Positions 30,761 through 43,062 of a DNA stretch of 64,000 nt are shown here, piece by piece. A model generated the notes under the pieces. The model saw only the letters and a program-made list of their open reading frames with translations. It made no database searches and was not told where the DNA came from. This stretch comes from Lepidonotus clava (lineage: Eukaryota > Annelida > Polychaeta > Phyllodocida > Polynoidae), in the NCBI GenBank assembly GCA_936440205.1, contig OW387146.1, positions 20,460,458 to 20,524,457 of the forward strand, written 5' to 3'. The first letter of the stretch is position 1, and each line of letters begins with the position of its first letter. The translations under genes were made by a program, and so were the position numbers.

Positions 30761-33651
30761 CTTACGTCCACCACTGCTGCAATTATACTTTTCATCAGTG
30801 ATTAGATTAAAAAAAATACAAAGAAATCATCTAAATGCAATATTTAAATAGTCTGCTTAGATTCTAAGGTACCTCCCGAGCTACCTTAAACTAGTTTTTT
30901 TAAAGGTAAGGTGCTACGAAATATCTCTAACCTTACAGGCTTTTAAGGTCGGGCCTTAAATTAGCCTTATCTGCCTGACAACGACCTTAAATATGCCGAA
31001 GGTTTAAGGTTAATCTGGTTCAGTAATAAGAAAAATAGGAAAATACTTACCGAAAAGCACTAAAAAATATACCACATGGTAGAGTATTCATTTTAACATA
31101 TCAAATAACACTGAAAGTAATAGACATCAATCCAGAATCGGTCCAAAAATATTTAACATCCTTAATAATTTTGACACTCAATTGTTGTTTTGAAATCGGC
31201 TGGGATGTTTTTTATTTCATTTGTCGGCTCATAATCGGTTTATAAAAGATCGCTTAGCATGATCCATGAATCAGTTTCCCACAATAAAAAGCAAACTGAT
31301 TTCGGACCAACATCCCTTTTGCCAAATTGGGCTGATGCCGAGCTGATTTTGTAACCTGTCCACTGTCTGTAGTGTTTCGTCTTCTCGTGGATCATCAGCA
31401 TGAGAAGTAAAAAAATATTTTGAAAAAAACAACAAGATAACACCAGAACTAAAACAACGCAACATTTGAAAATGTATCAAAACAAGTACACCACTTGGCT
31501 TTCTAACATCTCCAGTCGGGATCCACAGGCCAGTTTTTGTTAAAATAACAACACAAATTGGTCTTTCGTATAGCTAAAACACTTGTTCATAGACGTTAAA
31601 CTTCTTACATTCATCCTGAAATGTATAAGGGTGTTTGCTAAGTTAAACGGGACAACTTTAACATATCGTCATAAATGTGTGTTGGTCGTATGCGTTCTGT
31701 TCTTTTCCAGTAATTAAGAGGCGATCCCCCGGGAGCCTCTTACTGCTAGACACTTCAGAAAACGGAGCTATGACGTCGTCCAAGACGGTTTTTACCTTAA
31801 GAAACCTATAGGATTTCCCTAATTTTCGATGCAAATTCGAGTGTTGTTCCACCCAGTGTTGTGGTTCAATAACTGTCTTAGTTGAATGGAAAACATCTTA
31901 ACTTTCTGAATTTAGCGTACCTTCAGTGTACCATGTCCCTTAGTGTGTTTAAACAACATTTTAAAAGTTGGTTACACAGTTTTCCATTGTACTTTTTGTC
32001 TGCGGTCCTTTTGAAGTGAATGGCACGTGCTGGATAACTTTGAAGTACCGCCTACCGCCGTGTCTGCACCCCCCACCCCCCATCATTGCTCTGGTAATGA
32101 CCTTTTAAGCGTCCGTGAAGTACCGCCTACCGCCGCGTCCCTACACCCGCCTTTGTAGTTTTCTGGACGGGTCCTTTGATCTGAACGACACGCGCGACAG
32201 GTCTTTCTAATGCACTGACGGCTCCTTTGAAGCCATGTGGTCCCCCCTCCCGTATCACCCCGTCACACACACACGCACCGCTACTCCCTCCCACTCAACC
32301 CACCTACACCCACCCCCACACGCCCCCCATCCATCCACACGGCGCCCAACTTTATCAACGCAATCTCCCCCTCCCCTCATCCAGCCTTCCTCACACCGGT
32401 CCCGACCTTATCATCGCCACCCCCCATGCTAATCGTCAGGACACCCTCCGACGGGACCTATGGACGGGAACCTATGTACGACAGGTCGGACCGTCCTATG
32501 GCCTTCTTACCAGCTCCCCACCGCTGACAGTGGGGCCTTTCTCCAATCTCCCTGACGGCAGTCCTTAGTCTGCATCTCTAACACCTCTCCCCGCCCAACC
32601 CCAACTACGTTTCTCTATATTGCATAGTGTAGGTAACGCGCGGACGTAGCGAAGCAATCTGTGATCTTCTCATTATAATTGCACTTTGATTTGATCTTTG
32701 GAAATATTCTGATTACATTTACTATTCTATCTTCTGGAAGATCAGGGGTAACCCTGAAGTTGATTATGCTAATAAAAAAAAAAAAAAAAAAAAATCTACG
32801 GCGTCAGATTAGGCTTTCTCACGGTCCCCAAGCCCAAGCAACTTTCCCATGGTTGGCCCCACCGAACGGGGGTGGGGGAAGTGTTTGATGGTCTAGTGCA
32901 GCCTCCCAATGTCGGCAAGGTCACGAAGCTGTGCGCCTGGCCGGGGAATGGCATCACTTCTTCCCTAGGATTTTATCAAGCTTTACACGTTTAATCAGAT
33001 CCAAATGCTATCATATGAATTGTGGAGGACTTACGTATTCTGGCACATTCAGGACTCTGGCGTACAAGGTGGGTGTGATAAATACGTATAACCAACTGAG
33101 TCTGAGAAGCCTCATGCAGACCTGTTAACTCTCCCGGATTTTCTGGGAGTCTCACGGATTTTGACCTAATCTCGCGATCTCCCTGAGAGGGGCAAAATCA
33201 ATTACATTAGGCCCATATGAATTATAGCCTCTGCTGTGAGGTAGTCCAAGAATGGTTCTGACTTTATTTCGCCAGGCTACATACGTAGTACAGGGATGTA
33301 AGTTTTCAGATTTTAATCTGATTTCAGATTTTTTCACATCATCACCTTAAATAGAAATTTTCAAACTGAATTCCTCACATTACGTTTTATGGCATTTTAA
33401 GATTATTCTAAATTTCCTCTCTGGGGTTTCAGATTTTTTCATTAACCCTGACTTACATCCCTGGTAGTACACGGAGGTCAGGGCCTTTCTCTGACTTCTG
33501 TGAAGGGGTGGCGAGGTTCTCCAAGTGAAACTTTTGCTTATAGGCCTATATGCAAAAACAAAAGGACCTCAAAAATAGGGGTGTCGAGCAGTAGAAAGTG
33601 GAACCTTTCAATGTTTTCTTACTATTTTTAGTTAGTTTTTTTTCAACCCAT
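30761..33651 (+). other. Intron 5, unannotated middle
   Basis: No gene. A repeated TGAAGTACCGCCTACCGCCG occurs at about 32040 and 32115. A C-rich stretch lies at 32230-32420. A 22-base A run at 32770-32792 could be the tail of a retroposed copy ending there. A TCTCCCGGATTTTCTGGGAG palindrome lies near 33130. Confidence 0.4.
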
Positions 33652-34333
33652 TATAAAGGAGTGGGCCCCTAGGGGTCCATGGGTCCTTCATGTGAAATCA
33701 AGTAACACAGGAGACAGGTGTAGAGCTTGATGGCTGGAAACATTGTGCCCCAGTAGTGGGCCAAACTTTTATTTATAATACTGAACATGGCAACACACAA
33801 CCAATCACCATTGGCCCCCTGTTGTTTAGGGTTTACAGGCAACACAGGGAACAACCACTCAAGAGTCAAGGGGGGAGTGGGTAGGTCATTAAACCCACAA
33901 GGCTCACACATCCAGTCATAGATTATATAATTTGTATTATGGCCACCCCCCATATTCTCTGAATGATTACTCCCAGTCCCATACCAGGTGGGAGGATTAT
34001 GTACATGTATCAAAGTCCCTCTATTTCCACTTCTGGGGACAGGCAGCTGCAGGCCTGGACTTTGGCCCAAGATTAGTTAGCCCAGAAATAGTTGTACACA
34101 AAGGCTGGAGGGCTGAAGGTAATCCCTCATTATCAAGATTATACATTTAGGCCCCAGAGGTTACCTGTGTAGTCTAGCACACCTGTCCCTACATGTAATA
34201 TTTCCAAATATATATTATACTAACTTGCTTCTATCACTTTACATAAAACAAGGTAAAACCCATTAAAATATTTCCAATCATCTTGGCACAAATATACCCC
34301 TATTTCTTATCAAAAGGGCGCCATGACTTTACA
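33652..34333 (-). repeat. LTR of the non-autonomous element, 682 bp (3' in element sense)
   Basis: Identical by eye to 40063-40744 throughout. A 133-codon open frame in each LTR is identical because the repeats are identical. Confidence 0.9.
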
Positions 34334-34595
34334 TACCTTCCATATTCCCTAGCTTGTGAGTGCTATTATTAGAATTAATCAACTCACAAGCTCAGAAAAA
34401 TAAAAATAAAGTCATGGCAGCTGACAACAATTCAACAGTACATACATAAACTAAAATTAGGTAACTAAATGTGTATACCTTACATTAGACAGACATTATA
34501 AACTATATCGGGGGAGCAACAATAATATTCAAATTACGGCTCTATTCTACACAATTAATGGACCAATACCTCAAGATATTGTTACACTAGGGTGA

Positions 34596-34965
34596 AAACA
34601 TGTCAGAAATGTATAAACTAAATTATGCACCAGGTGAGTTATCAATTCGACCTTAATCAAGCTTACTTACCAACCATGTTCGGTCATTTTCGGTCTTGGG
34701 TCCAACCATTTTGTAACCACAGATACATAAATCGATATACATAAATGATTATGAATGATTTAACTAAGTTTTGTTATGTAAAAATATAATTCACCATACT
34801 TTTCTATCAAACTATAAATAATAGGGGGAAACATGTCAGAAACGTATAAACCACATTATGCACCAGGTGAGTTATCAATCAGACCTTAATCAAGCTTACT
34901 TACCAACCATGTTCGGTCATTTTCGGTCTTGAGTCTAATTATTTATAACCACAGATACACAAAGC
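34596..34965 (-). repeat. Two direct copies of a ~230-base interior unit
   Basis: ATGTCAGAAAYGTATAAAC...CACCAGGTGAGTTATCAAT...GTTCGGTCATTTTCGGTC occurs at 34599 and 34833 with few differences. Confidence 0.8.
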
Positions 34966-35217
34966 AATTATACAGATCTGATCATAAATGTTTTAAACCA
35001 ATATAGCATAGCCAATACATTTGAACAAATATGGAGATAAGGGAAAATATACAATATAAGGGTATTAAATCACCAAACAAAAGTACATGCATTAACAGGT
35101 ACAAGTGTATTTAGATGGATTCAACATTCCTCCCCACCACCATGGTTCAAAGACCAATTACTAATTACAAAGTAATTGCCCCTTTGAACCAAACAAAATG
35201 TCAAGAATCCAGCAAAA

Positions 35218-36515
35218 ATATCTACGGTAGGGGAGCCCATCTTGCTACCACCCTCCATAGAATTGAACTACATATCTACGGTAGGGGAGCCCATCTTGCT
35301 ACCACCCTCCTTAGAATTAAACCAACATATCTAGGGTAGGTGAGCCCATCTTGCTACCACCTTCCCTAGAACTAAACCAACTATCTCGGGTAGGGGAGCC
35401 CATCTTGCTACCACCCTCCATAGAATTAAAACCAACTATCTAGGGTAGGGGAGCCCATCTTGCTACCACCCTCCATAGAATTAAAACCAACATATCTAGG
35501 GTAGGGGAGCCCATCTTGCTACCACCCTCCATATAATTAAACTACATGTCTAGGGTAGGGGAGCCCATTTCGCTACCACCCTCCATAGAATTAAACTACA
35601 TGTCTAGGGTAGGGGAGCCCATTTTGCTACCACCCTCCATAGAATAAAGCTACATGTCTAGGGTAGGGGAGCCCATTTTGCTACCACCCTCCATAGAATT
35701 AAAACCAACATATCTAGGGTAGGGGAGCCCATCTTGCTACCACCCTCCATAGAATTAAAACCAACATATCTAGGGTAGGGGAGCCCATCTTGCTACCACC
35801 CTCCATAGAATTAAAACCAACTATCTAGGGTAGGGGAGCCCATTTTGCTACCACCCTCCATAGAATTAAACTACATGTCTAGGGTAGGGGAGCCCATTTT
35901 GCTACCACCCTCCATAGAACTAAACTACATGTCTAGGGTAGGGGAGCCCATTTTGCTACCACCCTCCATAGAATTAAACTACATGTCTAGGGTAGGGGAG
36001 CCCATTTTGCTACCACCCTCCATAGAATAAAGCTACATGTCTAGGGTAGGGGAGCCCATTTTGCTACCACCCTCCATAGAATTAAAACCAACATATCTAT
36101 GGTAGGGGAGCCCATCTTGCTACCACCCTCCATAGAATTAAAACCAACATATCTAGGGTAGGGGAGCCCATCTTGCTACCACCCTCCATAGAATTAAAAC
36201 CAACTATCTAGGGTAGGGGAGCCCATTTTGCTACCACCCTCCATAGAATTAAACTACATGTATAGGGTAGGGGAGCCCATTTTGCTACCACCCTCTATAG
36301 AACTAAACTACATGTCTAGGGTAGGGGAGCCCATTTTGCTACCACCCTCCATAGAATTAATCTACATGTCTAGGGTAGGGGAGCCCATTTTGCTACCACC
36401 CTCCATAGAATTAAACTACATGTCTAGGGTAGGGGAGCCCATTTTGCTACCACCCTCCATAGAATTAACTACATGTCTAGGGTAGGGGAGCCCATTTTGC
36501 TACCACCCTCCCAGA
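35218..36515 (-). repeat. Tandem array, about 24 copies of a 53-58-base unit
   Basis: Unit CTAGGGTAGGGGAGCCCAT followed by TTGCTACCACCCTCC and a variable AT-rich part. Variants of the AT-rich part (ACTACATG, AAACCAACATAT, AAAGCTACATG) recur in the same order at a distance of about 382 bases (about 7 units), for example from 35642 and 36024, which is a higher-order repeat. Some unit lengths are multiples of three, so long open frames arise by chance. Confidence 0.9.
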
Positions 36516-36860
36516 CGACAGCCTATAAGTCAACCTTGAAAATAATATTTGAAAGAGTAAGACATGATAATGTGCTTAGTTATAAAAGGGCAGCTAGACT
36601 ACAGCGTTCACCCTATTCAGACGAGAGGAACAGTCACATCATTTATAACATGCATAAGATCGCCATACAACATACATGTATCTCTCTACCCAAGAACATG
36701 ATCATAACATGCATAAGATCACCATACCACATACATGTAGCAGTGTTCGAAATCAAGGACCCACCCCATGCACACGCCGGGTGAATAGGGATTTAAAATC
36801 CTGCACTCCGCATATTTCCAATGCACACACTACTATATAATGGCATTGCCATTGCTGAGA

Positions 36861-37035
36861 GAACTTTCACATGCCGGGTGCACGCCTCCCACAAAAGCAT
36901 GCATCCGGCAGCCAAACTCTGCCCACAGGGTGCAGGGTGCACCCCTAGAACTTGCACATGCCGGGTGCACGCCTCCCACAAAAGCATGCATCCGGCAGCC
37001 AAACTCTGCACACAGGGTGCAGGGTGCACCCCTAA
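36861..37035 (-). repeat. Two tandem copies of an ~86-base unit
   Basis: CACATGCCGGGTGCACGCC...CATCCGGCAGCC...GGTGCAGGGTGCACCCCTA occurs twice, nearly identical. Confidence 0.85.
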
Positions 37036-37169
37036 CCTCGAACACCGACACAGGCACATGAATACATGTAGTATGTCATACTGTCATAAAGTGCACCCTA
37101 TTCTCCAAATTATTATATTAACACCCTAAAGATAAATTCCAGAGTGAAAGAAATATTTCCCACATTATC

Positions 37170-39390
37170 CAACCATGAAGGGGAGAGGCAGCCACCTCCA
37201 GCATACCTTTCCATTCCATGACTCAAATAATATATCTCCTTCACTCCAGGCAATACATACATAACAAAATGAGCATAAAGCGCATATTGAGCCATGAACA
37301 GGAGAGGCAGCTTGCATCAGCGTACCTTTCTACCCTATGGCTTCAAGTATGTATTTCCCTGTATTTTCGGACATAATACACAACAATAAGATCACATAAT
37401 TAGAACATACATATAGATGTATCTAACTGTAAGTATCCAACCATAAAAGGCAGAACAGCACACTCTAAACAATGATATAGGCCTCAATATTACACAATAT
37501 CCAAGAGGAGAACGGCATAAATGTATGAATTTTCATAAAACACATTTTCAATGTAAGTGAAATATGAATGGTAATTACCATATATTCCCAAAATAACATA
37601 AATATACCATATCATATCGCCATTACTGGGGGAAGCAGCTGTCAGCAGTGTACCTTTCAACCCCATAGCTCCTCCTATGTACCTCCTCCACTCTAGACCT
37701 TATAACTCATTATATGACGTACCTGGATAGGAGAGGCAGCTCCAAAATAATTCCTAAGGCCAGAGGAAAGCCGCAAAGCATGAAGTAGTTAGGCCTATGT
37801 GTACTCATAGAGAGGTCCATGATATGCCAAAATAACAGGGTAAGGCAGTTGTCCCAACGTACACCTCATTTTCCCAGATTATCATATAAATAAAACATTA
37901 TCATGTGAACCACTTAGACCTAACCCTATAACTTCATAAAAACAGTGTGCACCTATTAATGAAGACTCACATAATCATGTAAATGATGGACGATGAGACA
38001 AATACGTTCCCATCATGGTGATTAGAATATGAATAGGCATCATAGATAAGGAAACATTTCATATACTATATAGCCATTACAGGGGGGAAATAGTTTTCAG
38101 CAGCGTACTCTTCTACCCCCTTAGCTTATAGGAAATATTTCTCCTTATAACATCAAACAAACATGATAATAACATACATAAGATCACCATACAACGTTCA
38201 TGGAGGTAACTAAGGCAAATTAGTATATTGACCATAAAATACAGAGCATCATGAAACGTACATGTAGATGTACCCAACTGCCACCTCAAAGAATTAAAGC
38301 AGCGATTCTAAAAGCAATAAAACTAGCAGCAGCGTACTATAAAATGCTATAGGTCTCAATCTTTTTCTCTGTATACATAATACATGTGGTCACCTCAAAT
38401 TCTTGAGTAAGGAAATGTGATAACCCTGTGATAACAGGGCTCTGCAGTGTCACAAATGTACCTATTAATATCAATATGACGTTTTCACTTACCACTTAGC
38501 CACAGATAGGAGAGACAATTTCTATCAATGAATATGTAGCCTAAAGTATACCCTTCCCCTGCGTACCTATCAACCATTTACTCAAAACACATGCCTTTCC
38601 CTCATCAGAAAAGAGCATGATAACATGTATGAGAGAATCGCAAAAGGTACACAGAAATAACTAAGGCACAATGTTCATGTAAAGAAGGGGAATGTTTCAC
38701 ATACCAGCCAGCCATTGGCAGGGAGAGACAGCTTTCAGCAGCGTACCTATCTACCCTGTAGCCTAAACTGAATATCTATCCTCCACTCTATGCAATAATT
38801 CATGTCATTTGAGCCATGTATGGGTGAGGCAGCTTGACCAACGTACCTTTCTACCCAAAGCTAAGTACCTAAATATTTCCTGTAATAGAATAGAATAAAT
38901 GAACATGATAATAACATGTCTAGGATCCTTACACAACGTACAAAGAAAGAGCCTAGTTAAAACAGTACTAGACAGCTCTTATCAGCGTACTTATCTTGCC
39001 TGTACATCACTATCAAAGAATACAAATTGTACACTCACTTAATCCTTAGCCATAAAGAAGGGGAGGTAGCTTTAGCATGCAGCATACCTTTCTACCTTTT
39101 CGCTAAACGTGTTTTTTCCCATCACAACAAAAGGCATGCATGATAATAAAAAACAATGTATTTGTTAATGTAGAAAGGGTAGGGCAGTTTTCCCAACGTA
39201 TTCCCTATTTTCCGACAAAATAAACACATTTATACATATCACCTCGCCATGACTGGCGATACAGCTCTTATCAGCGTATATGTACACCCTCAGTACATAA
39301 ATATTTCCGACAATAAAGTGTATAAACATGTTTGGTTGAAATAACAGGGCAGGTTAGTTGTCACAATGTACACCAGTTTTCCCTAACTAT
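37170..39390 (-). repeat. Dispersed degenerate repeats with a ~45-base core
   Basis: A core like GCCAT...GGGGAGGCAGCTT followed by CAGCAGCGTACCTTTCTACC recurs at about 37175, 37299, 37625, 37728, 38090, 38720, 38821, 38970, 39061 and 39255, spaced roughly 75-370 bases. A second word, ACATGATAATAACATGCATA with AAGATCACCATACAAC, recurs near 36655, 36705, 38160, 38610 and 38910. Confidence 0.65.
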
Positions 39391-39610
39391 CAAACCACCA
39401 TACATGATGCAAAAGTCGCTTCTCAATAATCAAAGTCAGAATGTCTATCCTCAGTTCGTTTTCCAAGTGGGTGGGACTATGGCATATCTCAACATGGCAT
39501 CAAGGGATCCAACGAATGGAACAGTTTATACATGGCGTCCCTACGCTATGACGATGCTCCTACATGGCTGTCGATCCCCCAACATTGTCACCAACCTTAC
39601 AGGGCACTTT

Positions 39611-39690
39611 CACCTCGACCAGGAAGCCGTCACCTCGACCAGGGGGCTGTCACCTCGACCAGGGTGCCGCCACCTCGACCAGGGGGTCGT
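39611..39690 (-). repeat. 20-base repeats near the leader of the non-autonomous element
   Basis: CACCTCGACCAGG starts exactly every 20 bases at 39611, 39631, 39651 and 39671. A further 20-23-base repeat (CGACACTCACACACGGCCGC) lies at 39838-39890. Confidence 0.8.
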
Positions 39691-40062
39691 CAGAGTTTCT
39701 TGGAGGGTGCTGTCGGCTCGATGTAAAGGACAGGAAAAGGCCAGGTGGTCGTACCTGCCTGTGTGGGCGCCCAGGGCTTTCAGGGGCCACGTCCTCCCGA
39801 TGCTCCCGTCGTCCCAACGCTCCCATCGCTCCTACGACGCTCACACACGGCCGCCGACACTCACACACGGCCGCCGACACTCACACAGGGTTACTGAAGC
39901 TGTCAGCCCGTTGTAGAAGTCGCCAGCTCGATGTAGAGGCCCGGGGAGGGTCAGGTGGTCGTACCTGACCTCTCTACAATTTGTGGTCGCCATCTGACTA
40001 ATTATCAGAAGATTGCAAGCTTAGCCCTTTGCAGAACTAGATTGTCGCGCCGTGGTCGCCAG

Positions 40063-40744
40063 TATAAAGGAGTGGGCCCCTAGGGGTCCATGGGTCCTTC
40101 ATGTGAAATCAAGTAACACAGGAGACAGGTGTAGAGCTTGATGGCTGGAAACATTGTGCCCCAGTAGTGGGCCAAACTTTTATTTATAATACTGAACATG
40201 GCAACACACAACCAATCACCATTGGCCCCCTGTTGTTTAGGGTTTACAGGCAACACAGGGAACAACCACTCAAGAGTCAAGGGGGGAGTGGGTAGGTCAT
40301 TAAACCCACAAGGCTCACACATCCAGTCATAGATTATATAATTTGTATTATGGCCACCCCCCATATTCTCTGAATGATTACTCCCAGTCCCATACCAGGT
40401 GGGAGGATTATGTACATGTATCAAAGTCCCTCTATTTCCACTTCTGGGGACAGGCAGCTGCAGGCCTGGACTTTGGCCCAAGATTAGTTAGCCCAGAAAT
40501 AGTTGTACACAAAGGCTGGAGGGCTGAAGGTAATCCCTCATTATCAAGATTATACATTTAGGCCCCAGAGGTTACCTGTGTAGTCTAGCACACCTGTCCC
40601 TACATGTAATATTTCCAAATATATATTATACTAACTTGCTTCTATCACTTTACATAAAACAAGGTAAAACCCATTAAAATATTTCCAATCATCTTGGCAC
40701 AAATATACCCCTATTTCTTATCAAAAGGGCGCCATGACTTTACA
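40063..40744 (-). repeat. LTR of the non-autonomous element, 682 bp (5' in element sense)
   Basis: Partner of 33652-34333; followed outside by CCAT (40745-40748), matching CCAT at 33648-33651. Confidence 0.9.
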
Positions 40745-40939
40745 CCATAATGCATTTTGGAAGGAAAGATGGCATTTTTTTAAAAACTGTCACAGAGATC
40801 ATCAGATAAGGCCTGCGGTCACTTTAGATTACACCAAACAGGGCCCAGACCTTGGCACCATTACTATGGCAACAGAATGGGGTCAGGGGGGTGCACAGCC
40901 AACAAACACTTGTAATGAAAAAAGTGGGCATAGTAAATT

Positions 40940-40975
<36 letters not shown>

Positions 40976-42967
40976 AATGTGAAAATCAAAGTTTTTGTAA
41001 CATGAAATCCTTAATATTTTGGCCAAAAAATAGAGGGGGGCGTGCGCCGTGCACGCCCCCCCCCCCCCCCCCCCCCCCCACACACACACACAAATCCGCG
41101 CCTGAAAAATGTGGGATAAGGTGGAGTGTGTACCCGGCCCTGTATAGCTAAAGTATGGGCACTGGGCAAGGGCAGGGGGGGCACCGGGACCTACCTAGCA
41201 TCCTCTTTGTTATGGTTTGGCTTAACTGACCACGTGCTATGTCACAACTTGCACAATGTAGGCACATTTGGGGTCATGAAATACTGCCTTTTTAGAGAAT
41301 GTCATCAAAATCGGAGACTACAGTGAACTTTTTGTTCAGGGCTCACGGAATTTCAAAATGGCTAGGTGTCCTGCGGACACCCTGACCTTGCATCATTGGT
41401 GTCCTGCACCATAAAACTAGGTGTCCCATTGCCTCAACCTTGTTATAAAGGTATGATTTTTAGGGTGTCCACAGGACACCCTGAGGGTCCTGTTTGGGTG
41501 TCCTGTGCCTTTTAGGGGTGGACAGGACACCCAGGACGCTGGATTTTGTGAGCCCTGTTTTGTTTATTTGAATTACATGATTTATATAATATGAAAGTTT
41601 TTATATTTTGTTTTAATACAATTAAAGCACATGCAACTTTGGAATCGAAAATAGTAGTAACCCTTCTTGGATTTGTTTACATTTTTTGAAGTAGTGTCTG
41701 GTGTGTATGTGCTGCCACTGACCGTTACACCCACCCCTCCTCCAGGCGGCCTTTGATAGGCCATAAACCCCGGGTGGTATGTGTCAGGAGGAGGGCAGGA
41801 GGAGAGGAGAGGGAGGGGGCACCTGTGGCCCACATTTGTAATGGCCCTGGCCAATTTAAAATATCAAGAGGTCAATTCATTAGGTAAGGTATAAATAAGC
41901 TTAATCCAGTGTCATGATTCATTCAGGAACGTTTCGGACACATAATATAGGTCATCTGAGCATCTTTATATAAAAAATAGCACTTTATTTTGGATGTAAA
42001 GGTCACAGTGAGCTCCTGGACATACACACAGGGCAGTGACCGGCTGTAGACTGAGAGTCTCATGACTGGAGGATGGATAATATAGGTGCCGCGCATTGCA
42101 TTCTGGGTAGGTCCCAATCCCCCCCTGGGGCAAGGGGGTACATTTAGTTTGTACCCCAGACTGGGTCCAAGTGGTGACGGCTGGGCTATAAATAGAACGT
42201 CGGGTTACACAGCCCTACTAAAGTGGTTTATTATTATGTATAGGTGTATGGCATGTATTATCAGCTGGCATGTATTGTCGGCACAGTATATGGAAGATGC
42301 CACATCGATATAAAGACATTGTGCAGATAATGTCACACAGCCCAAGGCGAGCAACGATAATGGCCTAATTTGGCTAAATTGTATTACCCAGTATAAATAA
42401 AATAATTAAAAAAAAAGGGGGGTGGGACAGGACGCCATATTGGTGATCACTTTCAAATTATTTCTGTTCAATATAAAAAAGCATCTAGAGCAGAATTAAT
42501 GTTAAATTTATCTGAAATTATCCCATTAGGTCATAATTACCCATTTTCATTGATTAGAAGACATTTTTTATTGCCACATCTTTGTGATGAGCACATGGTA
42601 ATCACCAAAAACTGGTCACGTGACCACTTCTTCACAAGGTCTATAGGAGACCGTCCATAAATGACGTCATGCTATTTCAGGGGAGGGGGGGGGGGCTTTT
42701 TCTCAAAACCCCATATCTAAAAGGCCTCTGATAGGGGGACTAGGGACGCCACTCCCAACAGGACAGGTAGGCAGGTTGTCCATAGTGAGAGGGGAGGACG
42801 TCCACTGCAGATTGTTTATGGAGCAGACCGTCCATGTGACAGATCGTCCATTTGCTGCACCATGCATCCTTTACCTGTCCGTCCTGGACATTGCGCCCTG
42901 TTGATGTGGACGATGCTTCCTTTTTTTTTTTTTTTTTAGAAAACTCTGGAAATGCCGTTTTGACCAA
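40745..42967 (+). other. Intron 5, region with simple repeats and GTGTCC palindromes
   Basis: No gene. (TG)n/(TA)n at 40939-40974, poly(C) at about 41056-41080 followed by (CA)n, and an element-like block at 41360-41560 with recurring GTGTCC/GGACAC including the palindrome AGGGTGTCCACAGGACACCCT (41462-41482; 9-base arms). A CCGTCCATAAATGACGTCA end-like word at 42652 resembles the end of a MITE whose partner was not found. Poly(T) at 42919-42937. Confidence 0.5.
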
Positions 42968-43059
42968 GGGGCCTTCCATTAAGTACGTACGCAGCAAGGG
43001 GGGGTGGGGGGGGGTCTAAAAATTCGGAAAATTTGCGTACGTACTTAATGGAAGGCCCC
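42968..43059. mobile_element. 92-bp MITE with near-perfect inverted ends and CAA duplication
   Basis: GGGGCCTTCCATTAAGTACG at the left and its exact inverse at the right; CAA on both sides (42965-42967 and 43060-43062). A miniature relative of 28851-29260. Confidence 0.85.
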
Positions 43060-43062
43060 CAA

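Larger units (their letters stand above)
33652..40744 (-). mobile_element. Whole-looking non-autonomous LTR element made of repeats
   Basis: Two 682-bp direct repeats that look identical by eye (33652-34333 and 40063-40744) enclose 5.7 kb. CCAT lies just outside both ends. On the minus strand the LTR starts TGTAAAG and ends CTTTATA. Directly after the LTR at 40063 comes CTGGCGACCACGG, a primer-binding-like site; before the other LTR is a purine-rich GGGAATATGGAAGG. The interior has no long frame but has several layers of repeats, so it depends on enzymes made elsewhere (a LARD-like element). Identical LTRs mean a recent insertion. It lies antisense in intron 5 of the host gene. Confidence 0.85.

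Noticed and set aside
33669-34070. 133-codon minus-strand frame, repeated identically at 40080-40481
   Set aside because: It lies inside the LTR and is identical only because the LTRs are identical; no motif.
35845-36485. Open frames with VGEPILLPPSIELNYM repeats
   Set aside because: They arise because several satellite units are multiples of three bases long; there is no start context, intron structure or composition of a gene.
35218-36515. CRISPR-like regular repeat array
   Set aside because: Units are contiguous without unique spacers, the context is a eukaryotic LTR element, and no cas genes exist.
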